From Chryseobacterium ginsenosidimutans (GTDB taxonomy: Bacteria; Bacteroidota; Bacteroidia; Flavobacteriales; Weeksellaceae), in the NCBI RefSeq assembly GCF_024807225.1, contig NZ_JANUCO010000001.1:372001-436000 (forward strand): a stretch of 64,000 nucleotides of DNA, written 5' to 3'. A program made the position numbers and the translations under genes. Of the stretch, positions 45,416 to 54,934 are shown piece after piece. Each line of letters begins with the position of its first letter. The stretch's first letter is position 1. Under the pieces are notes generated by a model. The model was not told where the DNA came from. It saw only the letters and a list, made by a program, of their open reading frames with translations, and made no database searches.

Positions 45416-47448
45416 TGCAGGAAACTCAAAAAAAACAGGTACTTTTAGTCGGAAACCCGAATGTAGGAAAGTCTACGGTTTTCAATGCTTTAAGCAATAA
45501 AAAGCAGAAAACCGGAAACTATGCAGGAGTTACTGTTGCAAGCCATTCAGGGAATTACAGCTATAAGAATGAGGAGGTTGAAATTATAGATTTGCCGGGT
45601 TCTTACAGTATTTATCCGAGTTCGGAGGATGAAGCTATTTTTTCTAAATTTCTTATTGACAATCAGAAAGATTACGCAGGAGTGATCTATATTCTTGAAG
45701 CATTAAGCCTAAAAAGAGGTCTTCTTTTGTTCCAGCAGATTCAGGATCTTGGTGTTCCGATGATTTTGGTGGTCAATCAGATCGATCAGGCGGAAAGAAG
45801 AGGAATTAATATTGATATTGAACAATTCTCAGAAGCTTTAGGCATTAAAATTATTCAGACCAACGCAAAAGAACACGTTGGAATTACTGAAATTAAAGAA
45901 GCTGTTTTAAATAACGAATTTGCAAAGGCCGACAAAATCTCTTTTGAAACACCCAACGAACATAAAGATTTTATTCAGAAGCTTACTTCTCACAAAAGCT
46001 TTGAGAATGAATATAAAGCGTGGATGAGCCTTTCTTTGGGAACAGATTTGGGCAGAATAGATTCCATCATGGGTTTAATGAATGAGCCCGATTCTAAAAG
46101 CTTAGTTCCAAAAAGATTACAGGTTCAGGAAACGGTAAGAAGATACCAGAAAGTCGATAAAATCTTATCGAATGTGATCACTAAAAAACCGCAGTTCAAA
46201 GAATTATTAACGGAAAAATTAGACAGAGTTTTAGTTCATAAATTCTGGGGATATGTTGTTTTCTTATTGATTTTATTAATCATTTTCCAAAGTGTTTTCT
46301 TCTTGGCAGAATATCCAATGAACTGGATCGATGATCTTTTTTCTTGGTTAACAGCTTTTGCAGCAGAAAACTTACCAAAAGGACCCATTAATTCATTAAT
46401 TTCAAACGGAATCGTTCCCGGAATCGGAGGAATCGTAGTTTTCGCCCCGCAAATCGGAATCTTATTATATTTCCTTTATTTATTGGAAGATTCAGGATAT
46501 ATGGCAAGAGTCGTTTTCCTGATGGACAGGCTTCTGCGCCCCTTTGGATTAAACGGAAAAAGTATCGTCCCATTGGTTTCAGGAACGGCTTGTGCAATTC
46601 CTGCGGTAATTTCAACCAGAAATATTGAAAATTTAAAAGAAAGATTATTAACCATTTTGGTAACGCCTTTCATGACGTGTTCTGCAAGACTTCCGGTCTA
46701 CAGCATCATTATTGGGTTAATTATTTCAGATAAAACTTTTTTAGGAATAAAATATAAAGCTTTGGTGTTGATGGGAATGTATTTGCTTGGTTTTGCCGTA
46801 GCATTATTTTCCGCAGCAGTTCTTAAAAGATTTATTAAAAATAAAGGGAAAACCTATTTGGTGATGGATTTACCGACGTACAAAAAACCACTTTTTCTAT
46901 ATGATTTTAAAATGGTTTTGGGTAAAGTCTGGGATTTCATTACGGGAGCAGGAAAAATTATTTTCATCGTAAGTATCATCATTTGGTTCCTGAGTTATTT
47001 CGGACCAAAACAGAAACCCGACCAGTTTGTTGCTACCAATGTTCAGCTCGACCATTCTTATTTAGCAAAAATGGGAAAAGGAATTGAGCCTGTCATCGCA
47101 CCGCTTGGTTACGACTGGAAAATGGGCGTAGGAATTCTGACAAGTTTCGTAGCGAGAGAAGTTTTCGTAGGAACAATGTCAACTTTATACAGCCTTGAAG
47201 ATGATGCTCCGGAAGTAAAAGTAATCGATAAAATGAGACGCGATGTAAAGCCGAACGGCGAAAAAGTCTTCAGTTTTGCCACAGGAATTTCGGTGCTTTT
47301 ATTTTACGCATTTGCAATGCAGTGTGTTTCTACACTTGCAGTAGTCTACAGAGAAACCAAAAGCTGGAAATGGACCGGCTTGCAGTTGACCATGATGACC
47401 GGTTTGGCATATTTTGTGTCGATGTTAGTATATCAAATATTAAAATAA
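45415..47448 (+). CDS. feoB: Ferrous iron transporter FeoB
   Basis: A 677-residue inner-membrane Fe(II) transporter with N-terminal G domain: G1 GNPNVGKST, G3 DLPG, G4 NQID. Two gate-type membrane halves follow (GIGGIVVFAPQIGILLYFL, SGTACAIPAVISTR and FMTCSARLPVYSIIIG; later FVAREVFVGTMSTLY). Length is normal and the frame is intact. It is coupled by one-base overlaps to feoA and to the cysteine-rich gene. Confidence 0.97.
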   Translation: MQETQKKQVLLVGNPNVGKSTVFNALSNKKQKTGNYAGVTVASHSGNYSYKNEEVEIIDLPGSYSIYPSSEDEAIFSKFLIDNQKDYAGVIYILEALSLKRGLLLFQQIQDLGVPMILVVNQIDQAERRGINIDIEQFSEALGIKIIQTNAKEHVGITEIKEAVLNNEFAKADKISFETPNEHKDFIQKLTSHKSFENEYKAWMSLSLGTDLGRIDSIMGLMNEPDSKSLVPKRLQVQETVRRYQKVDKILSNVITKKPQFKELLTEKLDRVLVHKFWGYVVFLLILLIIFQSVFFLAEYPMNWIDDLFSWLTAFAAENLPKGPINSLISNGIVPGIGGIVVFAPQIGILLYFLYLLEDSGYMARVVFLMDRLLRPFGLNGKSIVPLVSGTACAIPAVISTRNIENLKERLLTILVTPFMTCSARLPVYSIIIGLIISDKTFLGIKYKALVLMGMYLLGFAVALFSAAVLKRFIKNKGKTYLVMDLPTYKKPLFLYDFKMVLGKVWDFITGAGKIIFIVSIIIWFLSYFGPKQKPDQFVATNVQLDHSYLAKMGKGIEPVIAPLGYDWKMGVGILTSFVAREVFVGTMSTLYSLEDDAPEVKVIDKMRRDVKPNGEKVFSFATGISVLLFYAFAMQCVSTLAVVYRETKSWKWTGLQLTMMTGLAYFVSMLVYQILK

Positions 47449-47600
47449 TGGATTTCTCATTAATTTTACAATACGTAATCGTCTTATTGATCGTTGCATT
47501 CGCCTGTTATTCTTTGTTTAAAATACTCAGAAAGAACTTTGCACCAAAAAAATTCAGCTCCAAAAGAACAGGGTGTGATAAAGATTGCGGATGTTCTTAA
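47448..47600 (+). CDS. FeoB-associated cysteine-rich membrane protein
   Basis: A 50-residue single-pass membrane peptide: hydrophobic N-terminal helix, basic stretch, then GCDKDCGCS at the C-terminus. This type often follows feoB in Bacteroidota and Firmicutes and may bind iron at the inner face. Its ATG overlaps the feoB stop by one base. Confidence 0.85.
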   Translation: MDFSLILQYVIVLLIVAFACYSLFKILRKNFAPKKFSSKRTGCDKDCGCS

Positions 47601-47652
47601 AAATTAATATTCCTTGTGGAGCATTAAACCTTTTTCAGATTTAAATTTTACT

Positions 47653-47660
47653 TATTTTTG
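47653..47660 (+). promoter_or_regulatory. -7 box of dinD
   Basis: TATTTTTG matches TAnnTTTG and ends where a GTG in-frame start candidate begins. The ATG at 47684 is therefore the better start. No LexA-like palindrome is recognised next to it. Confidence 0.45.
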
Positions 47661-47683
47661 TGAAAAATAACGCACAAAATAAT

Positions 47684-48520
47684 ATGAAAAAAGAATTAAT
47701 AGAAGAACTCTTTCTAAAATTCGAAAATGCAAGAAACATTGTTGAAAGTATTGAATGTTGGAGTGCAAGAGATGTTCAGGAAATTTTGGGATATACAAAA
47801 TGGGATAATTTTTTAAAGGTAATAGAAAAAGCAAAAAAATCTTGTGAAAATGCTGGTGGAGGCATTTCTGATCATTTTGCCGACGTCGGCAAAATGATCG
47901 AACTGGCTAAAGGTGCTCAAAGAGAAATTGCTGATATTGTATTAACTCGTTACGGTTGTTATCTTGTTGCTCAGAATGGAGATTCTTCAAAATCTGAAGT
48001 TGCTTTTGCTCAAACCTATTTTGCTGTTCAAACTAGAAAACAGGAGATTATTGAGAAGAGATTGCTGGATGTAGCAAGAGTAACGGCAAGAGAAAAATTA
48101 TCAAAAACAGAGAAAAACCTTTCCGGTATTATCTACGAAAGAGGGGTTGATGAAAAAAGTTTCTCAATAATTCGCTCAAAAGGGGATCAAGCTTTGTTTG
48201 GTGGATTTACAACAAATGCTATGAAAACAAGATTGCATGTTCCACAAACCAGACCTTTAGCAGATTTCCTTCCTACATTGACAATAAAAGCAAAAGATTT
48301 TGCTACCGAATTAACGAGCCATAATGTTGTTGAAAAAGACTTAAATGGTGATTCTCAAATTACCAATGAACATATTGAAAACAATTTAGCAGTAAGAAAA
48401 ATGTTGGGAGAAAGAGGTATAAAACCAGAAAATCTTCCTGCATTAGAAGATATTAAAAAAGTCCAGCGAAAACTGGAAGGTGATGAGAAGAAAATTTTAA
48501 AACAAACTAAGAAAAAATAA
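47684..48520 (+). CDS. dinD: DNA damage-inducible protein D (DinD) family
   Basis: A 278-residue DinD/BRO-N type protein, close to the length of E. coli DinD, which is SOS-induced and inhibits RecA filament activity. Motifs: WSARDVQEILGYTKWDNF in the BRO-N part, DHFADVGKMIELAKGA, and ADIVLTRYGCYLVAQNGD. It stands alone between the feo operon and glmM, two bases before glmM. A 30-bp perfect palindrome lies inside the gene at 47870-47899. Confidence 0.88.
   Translation: MKKELIEELFLKFENARNIVESIECWSARDVQEILGYTKWDNFLKVIEKAKKSCENAGGGISDHFADVGKMIELAKGAQREIADIVLTRYGCYLVAQNGDSSKSEVAFAQTYFAVQTRKQEIIEKRLLDVARVTAREKLSKTEKNLSGIIYERGVDEKSFSIIRSKGDQALFGGFTTNAMKTRLHVPQTRPLADFLPTLTIKAKDFATELTSHNVVEKDLNGDSQITNEHIENNLAVRKMLGERGIKPENLPALEDIKKVQRKLEGDEKKILKQTKKK
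47870..47899. repeat. Perfect 30-bp palindrome within dinD
   Basis: Arm GATCATTTTGCCGAC followed immediately by its exact reverse complement. It encodes the conserved DHFADVGKMI part of DinD. Confidence 0.9.
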
Positions 48521-48522
48521 GA

Positions 48523-49905
48523 ATGTCATTAATAAAAAGTATTTCAGGAATCCGAGGAACAATTGGCGGAAAAGTAAACGATAACTTAACGCCGCTTGAC
48601 GTGGTAAAATTTGCTTCGGCATTCGGAACCTGGCTTCAGAACAATAAAAATAAAAAAGACTTAACGTTAATCATCGGAAGAGACGCCAGAATTTCTGGTC
48701 AGATGGTTTCTTCATTGGTGACGGCAACATTGCAGGGTCTTGGAATCAATGTGGTTGATTTGGGACTTTCTACAACGCCGACTGTTGAAATAATGGTTCC
48801 GGAATTGAAAGCCGACGGTGGAATTATCTTGACCGCTTCTCACAATCCAAAACAATGGAACGCTCTTAAATTATTAAATGAAAAAGGAGAATTCATCACG
48901 GGTGAAAACGGAGCAGAGGTTTTGGCTTTGGCAGAAAGTGAAGATTTCAACTATGCAGAAGTGGATGATTTGGGGAAATATGAAACGAGAGACGATGCTT
49001 TTGACATTCATATTCAGCAGATTTTAGATTTGCCGATGGTAGATGTTGAAGCGATTAAATCTAAGAATTTCAAGGTCGTTTTAGATGCGGTAAATTCTAC
49101 AGGAGGAATTGCAATCCCAATGTTATTGGATAAATTAGGTTGTGAAACCGTAAAATTATATTGCGAACCGAATGGACAGTTTCCACACAATCCTGAACCT
49201 TTGAAAGAACATTTAGGAGACATTTGTGAATTGGTGAAAAAAGAAGGAGCAAATGTAGGAGTTGTTGTAGATCCGGATGTTGACAGATTGGCTTTAATCG
49301 ATGAGAAAGGAGAAATGTTCGGCGAAGAATACACATTGGTTGCTGTTGCAGATTATTTATTGAAAAATAAAAATGGCGTGGCAATTTCAAATCTTTCTTC
49401 AAGCCGTGCTTTGAGAGATGTTGCGCAGACGCATAATTCAGAATATTTTGCAAGTGCTGTAGGAGAAGTGAACGTAGTTACTTTAATGAAAGAGAAAAAT
49501 GCAGTAATCGGAGGTGAAGGAAACGGAGGAATTATTTACCCTGAATTGCATTACGGAAGAGATTCTTTGGTAGGTGTAGCCTTATTTTTGACTCATTTAG
49601 CGAAAGAAAATAAAACGGTTTCTGAGTTAAGAGCAGGATATCCGAGCTATTTTATGGGTAAAAAGAAAATTGAATTAACGCCGGAAATCAACGTAGATGA
49701 TATTTTATCTAAAATGGAAAAAGAATATCAAAACGAAAATGTTTCCACAATTGACGGAGTGAAAATCGATTTTGAAAACAACTGGGTTCACCTTAGAAAA
49801 TCAAATACAGAACCGATTATCAGAATTTATACGGAAGCTAAATCTCAGGAAGAAGCCGACAAATTAGGAGATGATATTATCGCAAAAATCAAGAGTTTGA
49901 TTTAA
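48523..49905 (+). CDS. glmM: Phosphoglucosamine mutase
   Basis: A 460-residue alpha-D-phosphohexomutase converting glucosamine-6-P to glucosamine-1-P for UDP-GlcNAc and peptidoglycan. The phosphoserine motif TASHNPKQWNALK is near residue 100, the metal loop DPDVDRLAL near 245, the sugar-binding GEGNGGIIYP near 330, and the phosphate-binding KSNTEPIIRIYTEA at the C-terminus. It starts two bases after dinD, so the two may be co-transcribed. Confidence 0.88.
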   Translation: MSLIKSISGIRGTIGGKVNDNLTPLDVVKFASAFGTWLQNNKNKKDLTLIIGRDARISGQMVSSLVTATLQGLGINVVDLGLSTTPTVEIMVPELKADGGIILTASHNPKQWNALKLLNEKGEFITGENGAEVLALAESEDFNYAEVDDLGKYETRDDAFDIHIQQILDLPMVDVEAIKSKNFKVVLDAVNSTGGIAIPMLLDKLGCETVKLYCEPNGQFPHNPEPLKEHLGDICELVKKEGANVGVVVDPDVDRLALIDEKGEMFGEEYTLVAVADYLLKNKNGVAISNLSSSRALRDVAQTHNSEYFASAVGEVNVVTLMKEKNAVIGGEGNGGIIYPELHYGRDSLVGVALFLTHLAKENKTVSELRAGYPSYFMGKKKIELTPEINVDDILSKMEKEYQNENVSTIDGVKIDFENNWVHLRKSNTEPIIRIYTEAKSQEEADKLGDDIIAKIKSLI

Positions 49906-49916
49906 AAAAATATAGG

Positions 49917-49947
49917 GAACGAGGCTTTTGGTCTCGTTCTTTTTTTA
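49917..49947 (+). terminator. Terminator of glmM
   Basis: GAACGAG and CTCGTTC arms followed by T7. Confidence 0.8.
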
Positions 49948-49953
49948 ATTAAG

Positions 49954-50532
49954 ATGTTTGAGCATTTACAAAACAGATTCTCTTTCCCGAAAGAAACTTG
50001 GGGAAAATACAGGAAGAACTTCACACGATTGGAAGTTCCGGCAAAAACGATTCTTTTAAATGAAAATGAAATTTCACAGAACGCCTATTTTATCGAAAAA
50101 GGAATTGTAAGAGCTTGGTACAACAACGACGGAAAAGACATTACCTTCCAGTTTTTCGTGGAAAATACAATGTTTTCTTCGCTCGAAAGTTTTAGAAAAG
50201 GATTACCGAGTATGGTTTCGTTTGAAACGATCGAGCCTTGCATTTTGTGGCAGATTGATAAACCGACTGCCGATAAGATTTTAGAAGAAGTTTATGAAGA
50301 TCCAAAGTTGAGAAGTGAATTCATGGATTCTGTTTTCGAAAGGGTTTTCGATTATATGAAACATTTTTTTTCGTTCATTAAAGAAAGTCCACAAGAGCGA
50401 TATCTCAATCTTTGTAAAGGCAAACCGAACATTATCAAAAGAGTTCCGCAACATTATATTGCCTCTTATTTGGGAATCACGACGGTTCATTTAAGCAGAA
50501 TTAAAAGTAAAATTTTGAAAGAGAAGCTTTGA
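49954..50532 (+). CDS. Crp/Fnr family transcriptional regulator
   Basis: A 192-residue protein with an N-terminal cyclic-nucleotide-binding-like domain (NAYFIEKGIVRAWYNNDGKDITFQFF) and a C-terminal helix-turn-helix (PQHYIASYLGITTVHLSRIKSKI). No FeS cysteines are seen, so it is not an oxygen-sensing Fnr. Ligand and targets are unknown. Confidence 0.85.
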   Translation: MFEHLQNRFSFPKETWGKYRKNFTRLEVPAKTILLNENEISQNAYFIEKGIVRAWYNNDGKDITFQFFVENTMFSSLESFRKGLPSMVSFETIEPCILWQIDKPTADKILEEVYEDPKLRSEFMDSVFERVFDYMKHFFSFIKESPQERYLNLCKGKPNIIKRVPQHYIASYLGITTVHLSRIKSKILKEKL

Positions 50533-50680
50533 GAGGATGGAAGATGGGAGCTGGATGATGGAAGCTTCCTGTGCGACCGTATATAATTGCAAATTTAAAA
50601 AAGGACTTAATTTATTTGTCCTTATTTTTTTTAATTGACTTCAAAACCTTCCAGCTTCCATCCTCTAGCTTCCATCTCAA
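50532..50680. repeat. Inverted GGATGGAAG-type repeat around a terminator
   Basis: Purine-rich GAGGATGGAAGATGGGAGCTGG on the left mirrors CCAGCTTCCATCCTCTAGCTTC on the right. Between them, 50600-50631 is a terminator (AAGGAC and GTCCTT, then T8). A related fragment is near 11.82 kb. Confidence 0.65.
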
Positions 50681-50696
50681 CTCATAACAAATGTTA

Positions 50697-50728
50697 TTGC
50701 ACTTTGATACGTTTTCCAAATAATTTTG
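50697..50728 (+). promoter_or_regulatory. Promoter of the quinone oxidoreductase gene
   Basis: TTG at 50697-50699 and TAATTTTG at 50721-50728, spacer 21. The -7 box covers an in-frame TTG, so the ATG at 50747 is the start. Confidence 0.55.
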
Positions 50729-50746
50729 CATTACAATTTAAAACAA

Positions 50747-51718
50747 ATGAAAGCAGCAGTAGTAATTGAAAAAGGCGGAATTCCTCAATACGCAGATTTT
50801 CCCGATCCGATTGTTAATAATGATAATGAGGCTTTAATATTCGTAAAAGCAGCGTCCATCAAACATCTCGACAGAGCCAGAGCGAGCGGAAAACATTATT
50901 CCACAGAAAATACCGAACATCAGCCAACAATTGTGGGAAGCGATGGAGTAGGTTTCTTAGAAAATGGTTCTAAAGTTTATTTCTTCAGTAAAAAAGGAAC
51001 TGTTGCCGAAAAAGCAGTAGCCGACAAAAAAATGATCGTTCCCATTCCTGAAGAGTTGGATTTCGAGATTGCTGCAGCGTTGCCAAATGCGGTGATGGGT
51101 TCTGCAATGGGATTGAAGTTTAAAACCAATTTAAAAGCGGGAGAAACTGTTCTCATTAATGGAGCAACAGGAATCACCGGAAAAGTGGCGGTGCAAATTG
51201 CCAAATTATATGGCGCTAAAAAAGTTATCGCAACCGGAAGAAACGAAGAAGCTCTGCAATCTTTGCTTGAGTTGGGTGCAGATGAAGTTATTTCTTTACA
51301 ATTAAGCGATGAAGATTTTAAGAAAAAAATTAAAGCCATTCATCAGGAAACTCCGATTGATGTTATTGTAGATTATATTTGGGGACATCCGGTGGAGATG
51401 TTATTATCAGCTTTAAAAGGTGACGGTACTTTTTCCCATAAAACCCGATTGGTTTCCGTGGGCGGAATGAGTGGCGACACGATTCAGTTATCCTCTCAGA
51501 TTTTGCGCGGAACAGATATTCAGATTTCCGGTTCCGGGTTGGGAAGCTGGACGCAGGAGGAGATGAAATTGCTGCTTTCTGAGATTATTCCCGAGATGTT
51601 TCAGGCGGCAGTTAACGGGAAATTAAAGATTGATACAGAAACCGTTCACTTAAAAAATATTGAAACCGTTTGGGAAAGTGAAATTTCGAACAGAAAGAGA
51701 TTAATTGTGTTAATTTAA
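50747..51718 (+). CDS. Zinc-independent medium-chain dehydrogenase/quinone oxidoreductase-like protein
   Basis: A 323-residue MDR-family protein: N-terminal GroES-like half with VGSDGVGFLENG, and a Rossmann half with NGATGITGKVAVQIAKLYGA. The catalytic and structural zinc ligands of alcohol dehydrogenases are not apparent. It probably reduces quinones or enals with NADPH; substrate unknown. Confidence 0.83.
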   Translation: MKAAVVIEKGGIPQYADFPDPIVNNDNEALIFVKAASIKHLDRARASGKHYSTENTEHQPTIVGSDGVGFLENGSKVYFFSKKGTVAEKAVADKKMIVPIPEELDFEIAAALPNAVMGSAMGLKFKTNLKAGETVLINGATGITGKVAVQIAKLYGAKKVIATGRNEEALQSLLELGADEVISLQLSDEDFKKKIKAIHQETPIDVIVDYIWGHPVEMLLSALKGDGTFSHKTRLVSVGGMSGDTIQLSSQILRGTDIQISGSGLGSWTQEEMKLLLSEIIPEMFQAAVNGKLKIDTETVHLKNIETVWESEISNRKRLIVLI

Positions 51719-51930
51719 CAATAACTCTTCTTTTTTTATCCACAATTCTTTGATTATAATGTTCTTTTCACTATCTTTAAGATAGAAATTTACAAATAAA
51801 AATGTCAAAAAAAAGTTGCAACTTTGCATACATTTTGAATGTGTAAAATTTTCAGAAGTAATATTAATTTAAAAAGTTTGTCGAGGTTTGTAAGTAAATT
51901 CAAACATTGGCCTGACTAAGGATACAAGTA

Positions 51931-53310
51931 TTGGAAGAGTATTTTGGAAATGAACTTGTGAAAAAGTTCGAAGAAATGATGGAAAATAATGACGAATTCT
52001 ACTTTGATACAGAAGAGCTAGAAGACATCATTGTTTATTACTTGGAGCTGGGTGATTTTAATTACGCTGATACAGCGGTTAATTATGGTCTGAAGCTTCA
52101 TCCCAATTCTTTAGATATCAAGATCAAAAGACTTGAAATTCTTCTGGAATGGGAAGATTATAATGCTGCAAAAGAACTTATCAATGAGCTAAAAGGTGCA
52201 TCGATGGAGAACACCGACTTTTTGGTTTGCTATGCGAAGTATTATTCGAATTTAGGAAATCCTAGAAGATCCATAGAAATTTGCGAAAAAGCTTTGGAAC
52301 TTAATGAAGAAGAAAATTTTCTTCACAACTTTATTGCAGATGAATATGTGAATTTGGGAGATCCTTTTAACGCTCTTAAACACTACAAGGAAGCCCTAAA
52401 AGAAGATCCGACGGATGAATATTCTTTGGAAAACTGTATGGTTTGTTTTGCAGATTTGAATAAGAGTGAGGAGGCAATTGTCTTTCTTAATGAGTATTTA
52501 GATGAATTTGCTTATTCAGAGCTGGCTTGGTTCGAGTACGGACAGTATTATTTCAACAGAAAAAATTATGAGGAAGCGATAAAAGGTTACGACTATTTAT
52601 TGGCAATCAATTCTAGTTCTGTTGGGGTTTATGCAAACAAAGCGGCTTGTTATGAAGCTTTAGGGCAGTATAAAAAAGCAATCGAGGTTTATGAAGAAAT
52701 GCTTGAGTTGGAATATACCAAAGCGTTTACTTTTTATAAAATCGGACTTTGCTATAAAGCTTTAAAACAGTCGATTGTAGCTTTAAATTTTTTCCAGAAA
52801 TCGTTGAGAGAAGATCCTCAGTTTTATCTTGCAATGATGGAACAGTCTTATCTTTACGAAGAAATGGGAGGAATGCCGGAAGCGTTACATTTTGCAAAAG
52901 AAGCCACTCATTTGAATGATAGTAATCTTGAGTATCAAAAGAGATTAGCATTTTTGTTTATCGATTCAGGAAAGTTTGAGGAAAGTCTCTCTTGTCTGAA
53001 AAAATTGGTTGATGCCGAGCCGACAAGATTTTACAATTGGTACGCCTACTCGGAAGTATTGATGCTTTTGGGTGAATATGATGAAGCGGTAACTCTTCTG
53101 AACAAAGCAGTAAAAGCGCATCATAGAGCAGAATTGTATTATCAGCTAAGCAACTGTTACTTTAATCTTAAAGAGCAGGAAAAAGGCAAATCAACGCTTT
53201 TGGAAGCGATGGATATAGATCCTTCTTTGGTTTCGGATATGCAGAAAAAATATCCTTTCATTAAAGATGAGGTGAAAAAAGCCAGAGCTAAAGTCAAAAA
53301 GAAAAATTAA
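51931..53310 (+). CDS. Tetratricopeptide repeat protein
   Basis: A 459-residue cytoplasmic protein made almost wholly of TPR-type helical hairpins (for example YYSNLGNPRRSIEICEKALE and YYFNRKNYEEAIKGYDYLL). It ends in a basic KKARAKVKKKN tail. It starts at TTG 51931 with MEEYFGNEL; no in-frame ATG lies upstream, and later ATGs would remove the first repeat. Function is unknown, presumably a protein-interaction scaffold. Confidence 0.82.
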   Translation: MEEYFGNELVKKFEEMMENNDEFYFDTEELEDIIVYYLELGDFNYADTAVNYGLKLHPNSLDIKIKRLEILLEWEDYNAAKELINELKGASMENTDFLVCYAKYYSNLGNPRRSIEICEKALELNEEENFLHNFIADEYVNLGDPFNALKHYKEALKEDPTDEYSLENCMVCFADLNKSEEAIVFLNEYLDEFAYSELAWFEYGQYYFNRKNYEEAIKGYDYLLAINSSSVGVYANKAACYEALGQYKKAIEVYEEMLELEYTKAFTFYKIGLCYKALKQSIVALNFFQKSLREDPQFYLAMMEQSYLYEEMGGMPEALHFAKEATHLNDSNLEYQKRLAFLFIDSGKFEESLSCLKKLVDAEPTRFYNWYAYSEVLMLLGEYDEAVTLLNKAVKAHHRAELYYQLSNCYFNLKEQEKGKSTLLEAMDIDPSLVSDMQKKYPFIKDEVKKARAKVKKKN

Positions 53311-53322
53311 TTTCAAATAAAG

Positions 53323-53351
53323 AATCCCGCAGAAATGTGGGATTTATTTTT
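53323..53351. terminator. Bidirectional terminator between TPR and EamA genes
   Basis: AATCCCGCA and TGTGGGATT arms followed by T-rich sequence, overlapping the last codon of the EamA gene. Confidence 0.7.
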
Positions 53352-54235
53352 TTATAATATTGGGTTTGGTTCTTAAAAAGATCAATCCCGCGATGATAAT
53401 TCCGGTTCCTATAAATTGTACCAATCCCAATTTTTCACCATCTAAAATACCCCAAATAATTGCGACAATCGGCATCAATAAGGTTACTGTTGATGCAAAA
53501 AGCGACGAAGATACTTTCAACAGGCGATAATTCATCATCATTGCCAATCCTGTCCCGAAGATGGAAAGTAAGCTTACAAACATCAATCCGGTTAAATTAT
53601 TTTCGTTAAAACTAAAGGTTGAAAAGAATCCTGTAAAGCTTAATGAAATTAATGAAGGGAAAAATAATACAAAAGAGAACACAAATGCAGATAAAACGGT
53701 AGAAGAAACGTCCATGAGTTTAGATTTTACCGTTGTTGTGCTTATTGCGTAGCATAATGTTGCCAATAATAACAGCAAAATAGGAATCAGTTTGAATTTT
53801 CCATCTTCACCATCTCCTCCAAAAGCGAGAAGACAAACGCCTGTAAAACTTATTAAAGTTCCTACCATCTGTTGTTTTGTGGTTTCAAATTTCCAAATCA
53901 AAGCACCGACAATAATCACGAAAATAGGCATCATGGAGTTGATAATTCCTGCAATACTGCTGCTTACCTCAGTTTCTGCAATCGGAAATAAAAACATCGG
54001 AATGAAATTCCCTGTAAAAGCTGCCAGAAGTAACCATTTTAAATGTCTTTTCGGAAATAATTTATATTTGGAAATAGCAATCGGCATTAAAATAATTCCG
54101 GCAATGAGAAACCCTCAAAGCTCCGACTTGATAAGGATTAAAATGCTCTAAGGATTTTTTAATTAAAATAAAAGACGATCCCCAGATGATACTTAATATT
54201 GCGAGAAGAATCCATTTTTCTTTATCAGCGTTCAT
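53344..54235 (-). CDS. EamA/DMT superfamily transporter, frameshifted
   Basis: Corrected length is 296 residues with about ten membrane helices, the normal size for two EamA repeats. The raw long frame begins at 54087 and lacks the first two helices. The true N-terminus starts at ATG 54235 (MNADKEKWILLAILSIIWGS). Reading GTTTC on the minus strand (plus GAAAC 54108-54112) as GTTC joins GALRVLIAGIILMPIAIS. Substrate unknown. The start overlaps the aat stop by 11 bases. Confidence 0.83.
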
Positions 54236-54875
54236 TATTTTTGTATAAAATTTTTAAAAATTCTTTTTTAGAAATCATCTTTGCGCCAAGACTTTCCAGA
54301 TGTTCTGTATGAGATTGGCAATCAATTAATTCTAAGCTGCCTTTGTGGGTTTCAACAAAATGAATAAATCCTGCTTTTGAAGCGTTGCTTACTTTTGCAA
54401 ACATACTTTCGCCACAGAAAACGTTCCCGATTTGAAGACCGTAAAATCCGCCAACCAATTCTCCGTTTTGCCAGACTTCAATACTTTTTGCGACACCGTA
54501 TTCGTGAAGTTTAATAAAAGATTCCATCAATTCATCCGAAAGCCAAGTTCCACTCTGTCCTTTTCTGTTGGTTTGCTGACAGTTTTTAATCACTTCTTTA
54601 AAGTTTTGATTCTCAGAAAATGTAAAAACCTCGCGATGTAAGATTTTTCTCATTGATTTTGAAACCTTTAATTCGTCAGGAACCAAAACAAATCGGGGAT
54701 CGGGACACCACCAAAGAATCTCTTCCCCCGGATTATACCATGGGAAAATACCAAGTTGATACCCAAACCAAAGTCTTTCTAAAGACAGATCGCCGCCAAA
54801 TGCAATCACGCCTTCGTGACCATCATAAAGCTCAGGATCGGGAAATGAAATCTCGTTTTCGTCTAATCGAACCAT
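54225..54875 (-). CDS. aat: Leucyl/phenylalanyl-tRNA-protein transferase
   Basis: A 216-residue N-end-rule enzyme that adds Leu or Phe from tRNA to proteins with N-terminal Arg or Lys, marking them for ClpS/ClpAP. Motifs: GVIAFGGDLS, WYNPGEEILWWCPDPRFVL, and GFYGLQIGNVFCGESMF. Length is normal. The EamA gene follows and overlaps by 11 bases. Confidence 0.93.
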   Translation of the reverse strand: MVRLDENEISFPDPELYDGHEGVIAFGGDLSLERLWFGYQLGIFPWYNPGEEILWWCPDPRFVLVPDELKVSKSMRKILHREVFTFSENQNFKEVIKNCQQTNRKGQSGTWLSDELMESFIKLHEYGVAKSIEVWQNGELVGGFYGLQIGNVFCGESMFAKVSNASKAGFIHFVETHKGSLELIDCQSHTEHLESLGAKMISKKEFLKILYKNNER

Positions 54876-54881
54876 TGTAGT

Positions 54882-54910
54882 AAAAAAAATCCCACTTAAA
54901 AAGCAGGATT
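54882..54910 (-). terminator. Terminator of the DUF3127 gene
   Basis: On the minus strand AATCC and GGATT arms flank a TGCTTTTTAAGTG loop and are followed by T8. Confidence 0.55.
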
Positions 54911-54934
54911 AATATTTTCAGTATTATCTTTTAA

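Noticed and set aside
47660..47683. GTG start extending DinD by 8 residues
   Set aside because: It overlaps the -7 box TATTTTTG; the ATG at 47684 is downstream of the expected start site.
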